Source: Solirubrobacteraceae bacterium (GTDB taxonomy: Bacteria; Actinomycetota; Thermoleophilia; Solirubrobacterales; Solirubrobacteraceae). From it: DNA of 64,000 bases. The position numbers and the translations under genes were made by a program. Location: the NCBI GenBank assembly GCA_016463765.1, contig JAEMQS010000001.1:1-64000 (forward strand), in the 5' to 3' direction. Positions 25,705 through 33,925 of this stretch are shown here, piece by piece. Position 1 is the stretch's first letter, and every line of letters starts with the position of its first letter. The notes under the pieces were generated by a model that was given only the letters and a program-made list of their open reading frames with translations, searched no databases and was not told where the DNA came from.

Positions 25705-25710
25705 AGTGTA
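25705..25710 (-). promoter_or_regulatory. -10 box (TACACT) for rpmE
   Basis: TACACT ends 10 nt before the rpmE ATG with no Shine-Dalgarno between. The leader would be at most a few bases. Confidence 0.4.
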
Positions 25711-25800
25711 GCGGCAGGTAGGTGCCCCTCGGCGTCCGCGTGCGCGCGCGACACCGGGTTCAGGAGGATTGCCGTTCTGCCGATACCGCCTGCGGGGAAG

Positions 25801-27360
25801 ATGGCTGCACACCGCTTCGACGACACCCTTGATGTCCGGTTCCGCCTGCGCGCGGTGCACGTGGGCGTCGGGCTGTCCGTGATCTGCGGGCTCGTCATCG
25901 CCGCGTACGCCGCGGCGACCTGGGATCGCCCGCACCGCCCGGCCCTGCTCGCGGTCGCCGTGGGCGCGATCCTGCTCGGCGCCGCCGCCGAGCGGCTGCC
26001 GTGGGCGTCGATCGCCCGCAGCCGGATCGCCGAGCTGGCGTTCGTCACCTGGAGCGCCCTGCTCGTGGTCGTGCTCGCCCTCGCGGCGGGTCTCGACGGC
26101 GGCATCCACAGCCCCCTGACCTTCGCGCTCTTCCTTCCGCTGGCCTATGTCGCGACGTCCTACCCCACCCGCTCGGTGCTCACGGTCGGCGCCGTGGACC
26201 TCCTGGCGGTCGCCGTCCTCGTCGTGGTCGCCGACGAGGTCCCGTGGCAGGACGCCGCCGCCGTCGCCGTCCTGCTCGCGCTGGGCGCGGTCCTGTGCGT
26301 GTGGCAGGCCCGCAACCACGCCCGCCGCCAGGCCGACCTGGCACGGGTCTCGCGTGCCGACGCGCTCACAGGCGCGCTGAACCGCCACGGGCTGCGCGAG
26401 CGCCTCGACGGCGAGCTGTCTGCCGCCGACCGCACCGCACGCCCGCTCGCGCTCGTGCTCGTCGATCTCCACGACTTCCAGGCCGTCAACGAGACCCAGG
26501 GCCACGACGCCGGCGACGAACTGCTCCAGTGGACGGCGAACCGGCTGCGCGAGCTGCTGCGCCCCAGCGACGCCCTGGGCCGGACCGGCGGCGACGAGTT
26601 CGCCATCGTCGCCCCCACCGCCGGGCGCGAGGAGGCCGAGCTCATCGCCGCGCGTGTCACCGCCGCGCTGAGCGAGCGCACGCGCGCGTCGATCGGCATC
26701 GCGGCGTTCCCGCAGGACGCGAGCACGCCCGCCGGGCTGCAGGCCGCCGCGGATACCGCCCTGCTGCAGGCACGGACCAGCGGCCAGGGCGACGGTCGGG
26801 ACCTCGGCTGGGCCGCGGCGCTCGCCCAGGCGATCGACCTGCGCCTCGCCGTCTCGTCCGACCACTCGGGCGGGGTCGGCCGGCTCGCCGTCGAGCTCGG
26901 AGGACGCCTGGGCCTGCGCGACGACGACCTGTCGGACATCCGGCTCGCCGGTGCGCTGCACGACATCGGCAAGAGCGCTGTCCCCGACGACATCCTCACA
27001 CGCCCGGGCCGCCTGGACGAGACCGAGCTCCTGGCCGTGCGCCGCCGCACGCGCGAGGGGGCCGAGCTCGTGCGACGCGTCCCGGGGATGGAGCGCGTCG
27101 CCGACTGGATCGGCGCGTCGCTCGAACACTGGGACGGCGCCGGCTACCCCGACGGGCTCGCCGGCGAGCGCATCCCCCTTCCGGCGCGGATCCTGCACGT
27201 CGCCGACGCCTTCGACGCACTGACCCATCCTCGTCCCTACCGCGACGGTGTGGGCCCGGACGACGCCCTGCGCGAGATCGAGCACCACAGCGGCACGCAG
27301 TTCGACCCGGCCGTGGTGCGCGCACTGGCCGAGGTGGTGGCAGCCGGTGTCACGCGCTGA
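25801..27360 (+). CDS. Membrane GGDEF + HD-GYP protein, with altered catalytic residues
   Basis: 519 aa. Five or six TM helices (about 20-175) precede a GGDEF domain and a C-terminal HD-GYP domain. The GGDEF has [11 protein letters not shown] and an RPSD inhibitory site, but the usual DxDxFK..ND segment reads [11 protein letters not shown]. The HD-GYP has [12 protein letters not shown] and [15 protein letters not shown]. However, the conserved HPxxG histidine is missing ([10 protein letters not shown]) and the HHE pair before WDG reads SLEHWDG. Both activities may therefore be weakened. Start ATG follows CGGGGAAG. It overlaps the next, paralogous gene by 14 bp. Confidence 0.88.
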   Translation: MAAHRFDDTLDVRFRLRAVHVGVGLSVICGLVIAAYAAATWDRPHRPALLAVAVGAILLGAAAERLPWASIARSRIAELAFVTWSALLVVVLALAAGLDGGIHSPLTFALFLPLAYVATSYPTRSVLTVGAVDLLAVAVLVVVADEVPWQDAAAVAVLLALGAVLCVWQARNHARRQADLARVSRADALTGALNRHGLRERLDGELSAADRTARPLALVLVDLHDFQAVNETQGHDAGDELLQWTANRLRELLRPSDALGRTGGDEFAIVAPTAGREEAELIAARVTAALSERTRASIGIAAFPQDASTPAGLQAAADTALLQARTSGQGDGRDLGWAAALAQAIDLRLAVSSDHSGGVGRLAVELGGRLGLRDDDLSDIRLAGALHDIGKSAVPDDILTRPGRLDETELLAVRRRTREGAELVRRVPGMERVADWIGASLEHWDGAGYPDGLAGERIPLPARILHVADAFDALTHPRPYRDGVGPDDALREIEHHSGTQFDPAVVRALAEVVAAGVTR

Positions 27361-28915
27361 GCATCCCGACGGCGACGCGCTCGTCGCCTTCCACCTGCGC
27401 AACATCCGCGCGGGCTGCTGGGTGAGCCTGACCTTCTGCGCGCTGTACGTCGCCTACGTCGCGGCAACTCCCGACGACCCGAACCGGCTCATCATCCTCG
27501 GGCTCGCCATCCTCGCGGCCGCCGCGACCGGCGTCATGCTCGTGCTGCCGCTGGAACGCCTGCTGCGCGGCCACTTCGAGCTGTTCTTCACCGGCTGGAC
27601 CATCGCGCTCGTGACGCTCATCTCGGTCAGCGTCGCGCTCGACGGGGGCGCGGACAGCCCCTTCATCGTCGTGCTGTTCGTGCCGGTCGGCTTCTCGGCG
27701 CTGAGCTATCCCATGCGCCCGGCGATCGTCAGCGGCGCCATCGCCGTGGGCGCATACATGGCGATCGTGGCGCTCGACGGCGGGGTCCCCTACCCCACCG
27801 CGGTCTTCACCGCCGCCACGCTCGCCGGCTTCACCATCCTCGGCGCGTTCCAGGCCAGCAACTCCGATCTGCACCGGGGCGCCATGGCGCAGGCCTCGTT
27901 CACCGACGTCCTGACCGGCTGCCTGAACCGCCGCGGCTTCGAGCACCACATCGACGGCGTGCTCGAGCACGCCGAACGTGACGATGCTCCCGCGAGCCTC
28001 GTGCTCTTCGACCTCGATGACTTCAAGGAGGTCAACGACGTCCACGGCCACGCCGCGGGGGATGACCTGCTGCGCTGGGTGGTCACGCGCATCGCGTCCG
28101 CGCTCGGCGAGCACGAGACACTCGGGCGGCTCGGTGGCGACGAGTTCGCGGTCGCGATCGCGGGAGCCCGGCACGCGCACGCGACGCGGCGCGCCCAGGA
28201 ACTGGAAGAGCTTCTCGCCGAGCGCGTCCACGCATCGTTCGGCGTCGCGGCCTTCCCCGACGACGGGCGCACCTCGGAGGATCTGCATCACGTCGCCGAC
28301 GCCGAGCTCTACCGCGTCAAGCGCGCACGGGAGGCGCGGCCGCGCGAGCTCGGCTGGGCCGCCGCGCTGGCGCACGCCGTCGACCTGCGGATGGCGGGCG
28401 GCCACGACCACTCGGCGGCGGTCGGCGACCTCGCCGCCCGGATCGCGACGCAGCTCGGCTGGGGCGCCGACGACGTCGCCGCGGTCGGCCTCGCCGCGAC
28501 GCTGCACGACGTGGGCAAGGCCGCCGTCCCCGACGCCATCCTGCGCAAGCCCGGCCGCCTGGACCCCGAGGAGCTGCGCATCGTCCGCAGCCACCCGCCG
28601 ATCGGCGCGGACATGGTCGGCCGCATCCCGGGGATGGAGCGCATCGCGCAGTGGATCCGGTGCTCCCATGAGCGGCCCGACGGCCACGGCTACCCCCTCG
28701 GGCTCCGCGGCCCCGAGATCCCCGAGGCCTCGCGGATCATCCACGTCGCCGATGCCTTCGACGCCATGACCAGCGAGCTGCCCTACCGCCGCGCGCTGAG
28801 CACGTCGCGCGCCGTGGAGGAGCTCCAGCGCTGCGCCGGCACGCAGTTCGACCCCGACTGCGTCCGCGCGCTCACCGACGTCGTCGGCGTGGACATCGCC
28901 GCGCCCGCGGCCTGA
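27347..28915 (+). CDS. Membrane GGDEF + HD-GYP protein, paralogue of the preceding gene
   Basis: 522 aa, same architecture as its neighbour: five or six TM helices, GGDEF, HD-GYP. The GGDEF is canonical (LFDLDDFKEVNDVHGH, RLGGDEFAVAI) but has no RxxD site before it. The HD-GYP keeps LHDVGKAAVPDAIL, the SHPPIG histidine and one His of the pair in SHERPDGHGYPLGLRG. It therefore looks more competent than the first copy. I start at GTG 27347, inside the 3' end of the upstream gene; the ORF-track start is a shadow. The pair probably arose by tandem duplication and is co-translated. Confidence 0.87.
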   Translation: MSRAEHPDGDALVAFHLRNIRAGCWVSLTFCALYVAYVAATPDDPNRLIILGLAILAAAATGVMLVLPLERLLRGHFELFFTGWTIALVTLISVSVALDGGADSPFIVVLFVPVGFSALSYPMRPAIVSGAIAVGAYMAIVALDGGVPYPTAVFTAATLAGFTILGAFQASNSDLHRGAMAQASFTDVLTGCLNRRGFEHHIDGVLEHAERDDAPASLVLFDLDDFKEVNDVHGHAAGDDLLRWVVTRIASALGEHETLGRLGGDEFAVAIAGARHAHATRRAQELEELLAERVHASFGVAAFPDDGRTSEDLHHVADAELYRVKRAREARPRELGWAAALAHAVDLRMAGGHDHSAAVGDLAARIATQLGWGADDVAAVGLAATLHDVGKAAVPDAILRKPGRLDPEELRIVRSHPPIGADMVGRIPGMERIAQWIRCSHERPDGHGYPLGLRGPEIPEASRIIHVADAFDAMTSELPYRRALSTSRAVEELQRCAGTQFDPDCVRALTDVVGVDIAAPAA

Positions 28916-28919
28916 CGAC

Positions 28920-29678
28920 TCAGCCCGGTTGGGGGCAGCCGCGGCGCACGTCGTTGTCGTCCTCGGACGACTCCGCGATGGCCGCCAGCACATCGAGCTG
29001 GACCCGCACCTTCGACCCGGCGGGGCAGGCGCGTGCCGGCACCTCGATCACGCGTGCCTCCCGCGCCGCGAGGCCGCCGACCGTCATCGTCGCGGCGTCG
29101 CCGCCGTCGTCGGGGCCGGCGGACACCGCGAAGGCGGCAGCCGGCCCGCGCCCGGAGTTCACGACGGTGAGCAGGTACGTGAACGTGCCCGGCACGGTGC
29201 CCGCGGTGGCCCGCAGCGCGAGCAGCCGCAGGTTGGGCCGCGGGTCCGGCTGGGTGCAGAGCGGCGTGGTCCGCCGCGCATTGGCCAACACCGACCCGTC
29301 GGACGCGTACCAGCGGAAGCGGACCACCGCGCGGTACCTCGCCGGGGCCTGCAGTCCGTCGACGCGCTTGCTGTAGATGAAGCCGCGACGCCCGGACTTC
29401 GAGCGCTCCCACCGGTCGAAGCTCGGCGCCTTCACCGCCTGGTAGCCACGGTCACCGGGGCCGCGGACCTCCAGCGTGAACCGGATCGCCATCCGGGCGG
29501 TGCCGCTGCGCGCGGGCATCGAGCCGGTGAAGACGGCGAAACGCTCCGCGGACGTCGCCCCCGTGCGGCAGGTCGGGACGTCGGCGCGCAGTGGCGGCGC
29601 CGCCTGGCGGGCCTTGGCGGCCGCAGGGGCGACGGGCAGCGCGGCGAGGAGGGCCGTGGCGAGCAGAAGAGGACGCAC
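28920..29678 (-). CDS. Secreted protein with CARDB-like C-terminal domain
   Basis: About 252 aa. A signal peptide (LLLATALLAALPVAPAAAKA) is followed by a beta-rich region of unknown type (residues 25-140) with two Cys. A C-terminal Ig-like/CARDB-type module follows: NLRLLALRATAGTVPGTFTYLLTVVNSGRGPAAAF...EVPARACPAGSKVRVQLDVLAAIAESSEDDN. The closing IAESSEDDN is typical of CARDB repeats. It is likely an extracellular adhesion or structural protein. I choose GTG 29678 because GGGAG lies ten bases upstream; the GTG at 29687 would have it only one base away. Confidence 0.7.
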   Translation of the reverse strand: MRPLLLATALLAALPVAPAAAKARQAAPPLRADVPTCRTGATSAERFAVFTGSMPARSGTARMAIRFTLEVRGPGDRGYQAVKAPSFDRWERSKSGRRGFIYSKRVDGLQAPARYRAVVRFRWYASDGSVLANARRTTPLCTQPDPRPNLRLLALRATAGTVPGTFTYLLTVVNSGRGPAAAFAVSAGPDDGGDAATMTVGGLAAREARVIEVPARACPAGSKVRVQLDVLAAIAESSEDDNDVRRGCPQPG

Positions 29679-29704
29679 GATGCGCACGCTCCCACAAACA
29701 ACGA

Positions 29705-29737
29705 CGGCCCCGGAAGAGTTTCGCTCCTCCGGGGCCG
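29705..29737 (-). terminator. Rho-independent terminator of the ETF operon
   Basis: CGGCCCCGGAAGAG and CTCCTCCGGGGCCG pair with one mismatch around a 5-nt loop. On the minus strand the stem is followed by GTCGTTGTTTGTGG, a T-rich run. It sits 33 bp after the ETF-QO stop. Confidence 0.75.
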
Positions 29738-29744
29738 ATCGCGT

Positions 29745-29760
29745 CACACAAGGTTGTGTG
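29745..29760. repeat. Short perfect palindrome CACACAA-GG-TTGTGTG
   Basis: Seven-base arms around GG lie between the ETF-QO stop and the terminator hairpin. It could be a second small RNA hairpin or a protein site. Nothing further can be said. Confidence 0.4.
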
Positions 29761-29769
29761 CGGTGCTGC

Positions 29770-31512
29770 TCAGGTGAGTTTGTACTTCGGCCCGTCGCCG
29801 CCCACGGGGGTCGTCAGGCGACCGCCCTTCGCGGTGATCGCGCCGCACTGCACGCAGTTCGTGTAGTTGACGATCACGTCGACGTCGCCGGTCTCCGGCG
29901 CGTCCTCCGGGATCTCGTACACGCCCGCCGGGCACATCCACACCCACGTCTCCGCGACCTCGCGCGGGACGTGCGTCTGCACGCGGATGTGGTTCGGCGT
30001 GTTGTCCTCGTTCTCGTTGCCGGTGATGAAGACCGACGAGAGCTTGTCGAACGTGTACTTGCCGTCCGGGACCGGGTACTTGTCCTTCGTCTTGCCGATG
30101 TACATCGGCTTCGCGTCGTTGCGGTGCCACGACGCGCGACCCGGGAGCTTGCCCTTGGTGATCTGGTGGATACCGCTGATCGGACCGCCGACGAGCAGGC
30201 CCTTCTGCAGCGGCTGGCGCGCGTTGCGCACCTCCCACAGCTCCTTGCCGACGGACGAGTTCTCGATCATCTCTTCGTAGATCTCGAAGTTCGTCTCGCC
30301 GCGCTTGAGCTGCTCGTAGATCGCCTCGGCCGCGAGCATGCCCGACTTGATGCAGTGATGGACGCCCTTCAGCGCCATCGTGTCGACCATGCCGGCCGAG
30401 TCGCCGACGAGGACCGCGCCGGGCGCGGACAGCTTCGGCATCGACCAGTAGCCGCCGCCCGGCAGCGCCTTCGCGCCCCAGCCGACACGCTCGCCGCCCT
30501 CGAGGATCTTGCGGACGAGCGGGTGCGTCTTGAACGCCTGCAGCAGGTCGTGCGGCGAGGTCGTCGCGTCCGCGTACTCGAGCTCCACGACGAAGCCGAT
30601 CGAGACGAGGTCGTCGCCCGTCTTCTCGTCCTTCATCGGGTAGATCCAGGTGCCGCCGATCTGGCCCGCCTTCGGGCTGATCGACAGCGGCCACGGGCCC
30701 ATCGTGTGGATGAGGCGGTCCAGCGGCTTGGCGACCTTCCAGACCTCCTTGACCCCGAGCTCCCAGACCTGGGGCTCGGAGCCCTCGGCCAGGTTGAACT
30801 CGCGGATCGCGGCGCCCGTGAGGTTGCCCCAGCAGCCCTCGGCCAGCACCGTCGCCTTGGCGACGACGTCGACGCCCGGCTCGTAGTTGCTGCCCGGCTG
30901 GCCGTCCTTGCCGACGCCCTTGTCGCCGGAGCGGATGCCCCGGACGACCCCGTCGGTGACGAGGAGCTTCGTGGCGGCGGTCTCCGTGAGGATGTACGCG
31001 CCCGCCTCCTCGGCCATCTTCTGCTGGTAGCGCGCCAGGGCGCTGACCGAGATGACCTCGTTGCCGTGGTTCTTGAACGGCGGCGGGGTCGGGATGCGCA
31101 GGGAGGTCTTGGAGGTCGGCGTCAGGTAGACGGCCTCCTTCTCGACCTCGCCGAAGGCGAAGCCCTCCTTGCGCCAGTCCTCCCGGGTCATGTCCGGGAA
31201 CAGCTCTTCCAGCGGGCCGGGGCGAACGACGGCACCCGAGAGGGTGTGACCGCCGCAGACCGTCGCCTTCTCGATCACCGCGACGGGCACCTCACCGAGG
31301 CGCTCCATCGTCTCCGGATCGTCAGCGAGCAGCTGCAGCAGCCGGTTCGCGGTCGCGAGACCGGCGGTGCCGCCACCGACGATGGCGACACCGACCTCGA
31401 TGATCTCGTCCTCGCCATCAAGCTCGCGCTTGATGAACTCGTTGGGCGAGTCGACGGGCGGCGGGTACGCGATGGGCGCAGTCGACCGTCCGTTGCCGTT
31501 AGCCCCGGCCAT
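29770..31512 (-). CDS. Electron transfer flavoprotein-quinone oxidoreductase, variant Fe-S site
   Basis: 580 aa. It accepts electrons from reduced ETF and passes them to the membrane quinone pool. FAD binding: VGVAIVGGGTAGLATANRL and the distal LVGDSAGMVDTMALKGVHHCIKSGMLAAEA. The ETF-QO-specific GGYWSMPKLSAPG and HTLSGAVVRP segments are present. The C-terminal ferredoxin-like region has WMCPAGVYEI and NYTNCVQCGAIT. The usual fourth Cys (CxxCxxC) is replaced by Ile, checked at nucleotide level (GGC GCG ATC). It is the last gene of the etfB-etfA-ETF-QO operon, 5 bp after etfA. Confidence 0.9.
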   Translation of the reverse strand: MAGANGNGRSTAPIAYPPPVDSPNEFIKRELDGEDEIIEVGVAIVGGGTAGLATANRLLQLLADDPETMERLGEVPVAVIEKATVCGGHTLSGAVVRPGPLEELFPDMTREDWRKEGFAFGEVEKEAVYLTPTSKTSLRIPTPPPFKNHGNEVISVSALARYQQKMAEEAGAYILTETAATKLLVTDGVVRGIRSGDKGVGKDGQPGSNYEPGVDVVAKATVLAEGCWGNLTGAAIREFNLAEGSEPQVWELGVKEVWKVAKPLDRLIHTMGPWPLSISPKAGQIGGTWIYPMKDEKTGDDLVSIGFVVELEYADATTSPHDLLQAFKTHPLVRKILEGGERVGWGAKALPGGGYWSMPKLSAPGAVLVGDSAGMVDTMALKGVHHCIKSGMLAAEAIYEQLKRGETNFEIYEEMIENSSVGKELWEVRNARQPLQKGLLVGGPISGIHQITKGKLPGRASWHRNDAKPMYIGKTKDKYPVPDGKYTFDKLSSVFITGNENEDNTPNHIRVQTHVPREVAETWVWMCPAGVYEIPEDAPETGDVDVIVNYTNCVQCGAITAKGGRLTTPVGGDGPKYKLT

Positions 31513-31517
31513 CTGGA

Positions 31518-32492
31518 TCAGCTCCCCTTCTTGGCCTTGACGGCCTCGGTGAGGGCCGGCATGACCTTCTGGACGTCGCCGACGATCCCGAGATCGCTGA
31601 ACTCGAAGATCGGAGCGTTCGCGTCCTTGTTGATCGCGATGATGTTCTCCGAACCCTGCATGCCGACCTTGTGCTGGATCGCGCCGGAGATGCCCGCCGC
31701 GACGTACAGCTTCGGGGCGACCGTCTTGCCCGTCTGGCCGATCTGGCCCGCGTACGGGAACCAGCCGGCGTCGACGACTGCGCGGGTGGCACCCACGGCG
31801 GCGCCGCCACCGAAGGCGGCGGCGAGGTCCTCGGCGAGCTGGAAGCCCTCCGCGGCGCCGAGGCCACGGCCACCGGCGACCAGGACGTTCGCGTCCTCGA
31901 TGTTGATGTCGGCGCCACGCTGCTCGCCGCGCTTGACGAGACGGACCTTGCCGGCCTGCTCGGAGAGCTCGACCGTGATGTCCTCGACGCTGGCGGCGCT
32001 GCCGCTCTTCGTCGCCTCGAAGGCGTTGGTGCGGCCGATGAGGACGCCCTTGCCCTTGTAGTTGCTCTCCGAGATGAGCGAGTCACCCAGGATCGGACGC
32101 TGGGCGACGAGCTTGCCGCCCTCGACCTTCACGCCCGTGACCTCGGCCGTGATGCCCGCGCCGATGCGCGCGGCCAGGCCGGCGCCGATCTCGAACCCGA
32201 GCAGACCGCCGCCGAAGATGGCGTAGTCGTAGTCGTTGTCCGCGAACAGCTTCGCCAGCACGTCGACGGCCGGCGTGGAGACGCCCTCGGGCGCGTCCTT
32301 GGCGCGGAAGACCTTCGCCGCGCCGTACTCGCCGAGGCTGCCGGCGGCAGCGTCGTCCACGTTGCCGACGACGACCGCGTGCGCCTCGGTGCCCAGCTCG
32401 CCGGCGAGCTTCGCCGCCTGGCTGACCGCGCCGAGCGAGTTCTTGTTGATGGCGCCCTCGTTGGTGAGGGCGTAGACCAGGATGCCAGCCAT
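31518..32492 (-). CDS. etfA: Electron transfer flavoprotein, alpha subunit
   Basis: 324 aa. With EtfB it carries electrons from acyl-CoA dehydrogenases. The C-terminal FAD domain is diagnostic: VAGGRGLGAAEGF, GATRAVVDAGWFPYAGQIGQTGKTVAPKLYVAAGISGAIQHKVGMQGSENIIAINKD. I start at ATG 32492 (MAGILVYALTNEG) with GAGGAAG 11 nt upstream; the ORF-track extension overlaps etfB. It is 2 bp from the etfB stop. Confidence 0.96.
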   Translation of the reverse strand: MAGILVYALTNEGAINKNSLGAVSQAAKLAGELGTEAHAVVVGNVDDAAAGSLGEYGAAKVFRAKDAPEGVSTPAVDVLAKLFADNDYDYAIFGGGLLGFEIGAGLAARIGAGITAEVTGVKVEGGKLVAQRPILGDSLISESNYKGKGVLIGRTNAFEATKSGSAASVEDITVELSEQAGKVRLVKRGEQRGADINIEDANVLVAGGRGLGAAEGFQLAEDLAAAFGGGAAVGATRAVVDAGWFPYAGQIGQTGKTVAPKLYVAAGISGAIQHKVGMQGSENIIAINKDANAPIFEFSDLGIVGDVQKVMPALTEAVKAKKGS

Positions 32493-32494
32493 GA

Positions 32495-33283
32495 TCAGAT
32501 CAGCTTCCTCTCGTCGAGCCACGCCACGATCTGCTCGACCGTCGCGGACGTGTCCTCGTCCTCGATGATGGTGCCGCCGGACTTCTTGGGCGGCTCGGTG
32601 AAGTTGCCACAGTCGATCCGCGACCCGGCGGCGCCGACCTTGTCAGCCTCGATGCCGGCGTCGGCGATCGTGACCTTCTCGAGCGGCTTCTTCTTCGCGC
32701 CCATGATCGCCTTCAGCGACGGGTAGCGCGGCTCGTTGATCGCGTCGCCGACCGAGATGACGGCGGGCAGGTCGATCTCGACCGTGTCGTAGCCGTACTC
32801 GGCCTGGCGCTCGGCGGTGATGGTCTCACCGGCGATGTCCATCTTCACGACCTGCGTCAGCGACGGGTAGCCGAGGAACTCGCCCACGACCGCGCCGATG
32901 GTGTAGTTCTCGCCGTCGTCGCTCTGCTGACCCAGCAGGACGAGATCGGGGCTCTCACGCTCGAGCAGCTTCGCCAGGGCGTAGCCGGTCGCGATGACGT
33001 CGGAACCTGCGACGGCGTCGTCGGAGAGCAGCACGGAGCGATCCGCGCCGAGAGAGACGGCCTTGTGGAGCGCACGCTCAGCACCGGCGGGGCCGGCGGT
33101 GATCGCGACGATCTCCTCGACGGGGATGGTCCCGCCTTCCTTCAGCTGCACCGCGGCCTCGATGGCGTGGGTGTCATACGGGTTGAGGTTCTTCTCCCCG
33201 GATCGGTCCAGACGACCTGAACCGTCGATGCGCTTCTCGACGGCGGCGTCCGGCACCTCCTTCACCAGGACGGCAATCTTCAC
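32495..33283 (-). CDS. etfB: Electron transfer flavoprotein, beta subunit
   Basis: 262 aa. It begins VKIAVLVKEVPD and contains NPYDTHAIEAAVQLKE and LLGQQSDDGENYTIGAVVGEFLGYP, the AMP-binding and partner-docking regions. The C-terminal IMGAKKKPLEKV is the usual recognition segment for dehydrogenases. Start is GTG with a strong AGAGGAGG ribosome site, unlike many neighbours. It is first in the operon and preceded by a well-formed promoter overlapped by palindromes. The partner acyl-CoA dehydrogenase is at 41752. Confidence 0.96.
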   Translation of the reverse strand: MKIAVLVKEVPDAAVEKRIDGSGRLDRSGEKNLNPYDTHAIEAAVQLKEGGTIPVEEIVAITAGPAGAERALHKAVSLGADRSVLLSDDAVAGSDVIATGYALAKLLERESPDLVLLGQQSDDGENYTIGAVVGEFLGYPSLTQVVKMDIAGETITAERQAEYGYDTVEIDLPAVISVGDAINEPRYPSLKAIMGAKKKPLEKVTIADAGIEADKVGAAGSRIDCGNFTEPPKKSGGTIIEDEDTSATVEQIVAWLDERKLI

Positions 33284-33303
33284 TTCGGCCTCCTCTGGGC
33301 AAA

Positions 33304-33342
33304 CGAACGTTCGGGATGCTAGCGAACTGACTGACGAGTCAA
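33304..33342 (-). promoter_or_regulatory. etf operon promoter with two overlapping palindromic operators
   Basis: On the minus strand TTGACT (33337-33342) and TAGCAT (33316-33321) are separated by 15 nt and look like -35 and -10 boxes. The -35 overlaps TGACT-cgtc-AGTCA (33328-33341). Just downstream of the -10 is the perfect 10-bp palindrome CGAACGTTCG (33304-33313). Their positions would suit a repressor, perhaps of the TetR type common for fatty-acid catabolism genes; the regulator is not known. Confidence 0.55.
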
Positions 33343-33365
33343 TCGGTCGCCTGTGCGGGTGACAG

Positions 33366-33418
33366 CCGGAGTCGCGTCCTGCGACCCCGGACCCGCCCGG
33401 GCGACCATGTTGGTCGGG
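33366..33418 (-). terminator. Two consecutive hairpins after the B12-binding subunit gene
   Basis: CCGGAGTCGC-gtcct-GCGACCCCGG (one mismatch, 33366-33390) and a smaller CGACC-atgtt-GGTCG stem (33402-33416) fill the space between the mutase-subunit stop and the etf promoter. There is no T-tract. Confidence 0.5.
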
Positions 33419-33419
33419 C

Positions 33420-33830
33420 CTACGCCCGGTCTACGGACGTCTGGATGAAGTCGATGATGTCCTGCGTCGGAGCACCCGGCGTGAACACCTCGGCGACACC
33501 CAGCGACTTCAGCTCCGGGATGTCGTCCGCGGGAATGGTCCCGCCGACGGTCACCAGCACGTCATTGATGTCCTGCTCCCGCAGCAGCTCGACGATCCGG
33601 GGCACAAGCGTCATGTGCGCTCCCGAGAGGATCGAGAGGCCCACCGCGTCGGCGTCCTCCTGGATCACGGTCTCGACGATCTGCTCGGGAGTCTGGTGGA
33701 GCCCCGTGTAGATCACCTCCATGCCGGCATCACGCAGCGCGCGGGCGATGATCTTCGCTCCGCGATCGTGTCCGTCCAAGCCGGGCTTGGCGACGACGAC
33801 TCGGATCTTCTTCTGCGTGGGCTGGGACAT
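33420..33830 (-). CDS. Stand-alone B12-binding subunit of methylmalonyl-CoA (or related) mutase
   Basis: 136 aa. The cobalamin-binding domain motif DxHxxG is in [29 protein letters not shown]. It is followed by [18 protein letters not shown] and [27 protein letters not shown]. Acyl-CoA mutases of this type can be split into a large catalytic subunit and this small subunit; the large subunit is not in the window. The G-protein chaperone MeaB is at 42889. I start at ATG 33830 ([17 protein letters not shown]); the ORF-track extension is a shadow of the GGDEF gene upstream. Confidence 0.92.
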   Translation of the reverse strand: MSQPTQKKIRVVVAKPGLDGHDRGAKIIARALRDAGMEVIYTGLHQTPEQIVETVIQEDADAVGLSILSGAHMTLVPRIVELLREQDINDVLVTVGGTIPADDIPELKSLGVAEVFTPGAPTQDIIDFIQTSVDRA

Positions 33831-33925
33831 GGGGAGAGCGCCGCTGGGCCGACGTACCGTCTGAGCTGCGGCCGCGGGATCATAGACGCGCGCGCGCCTG
33901 CCGCGCGTTCTCCCTCGATGTCGCC

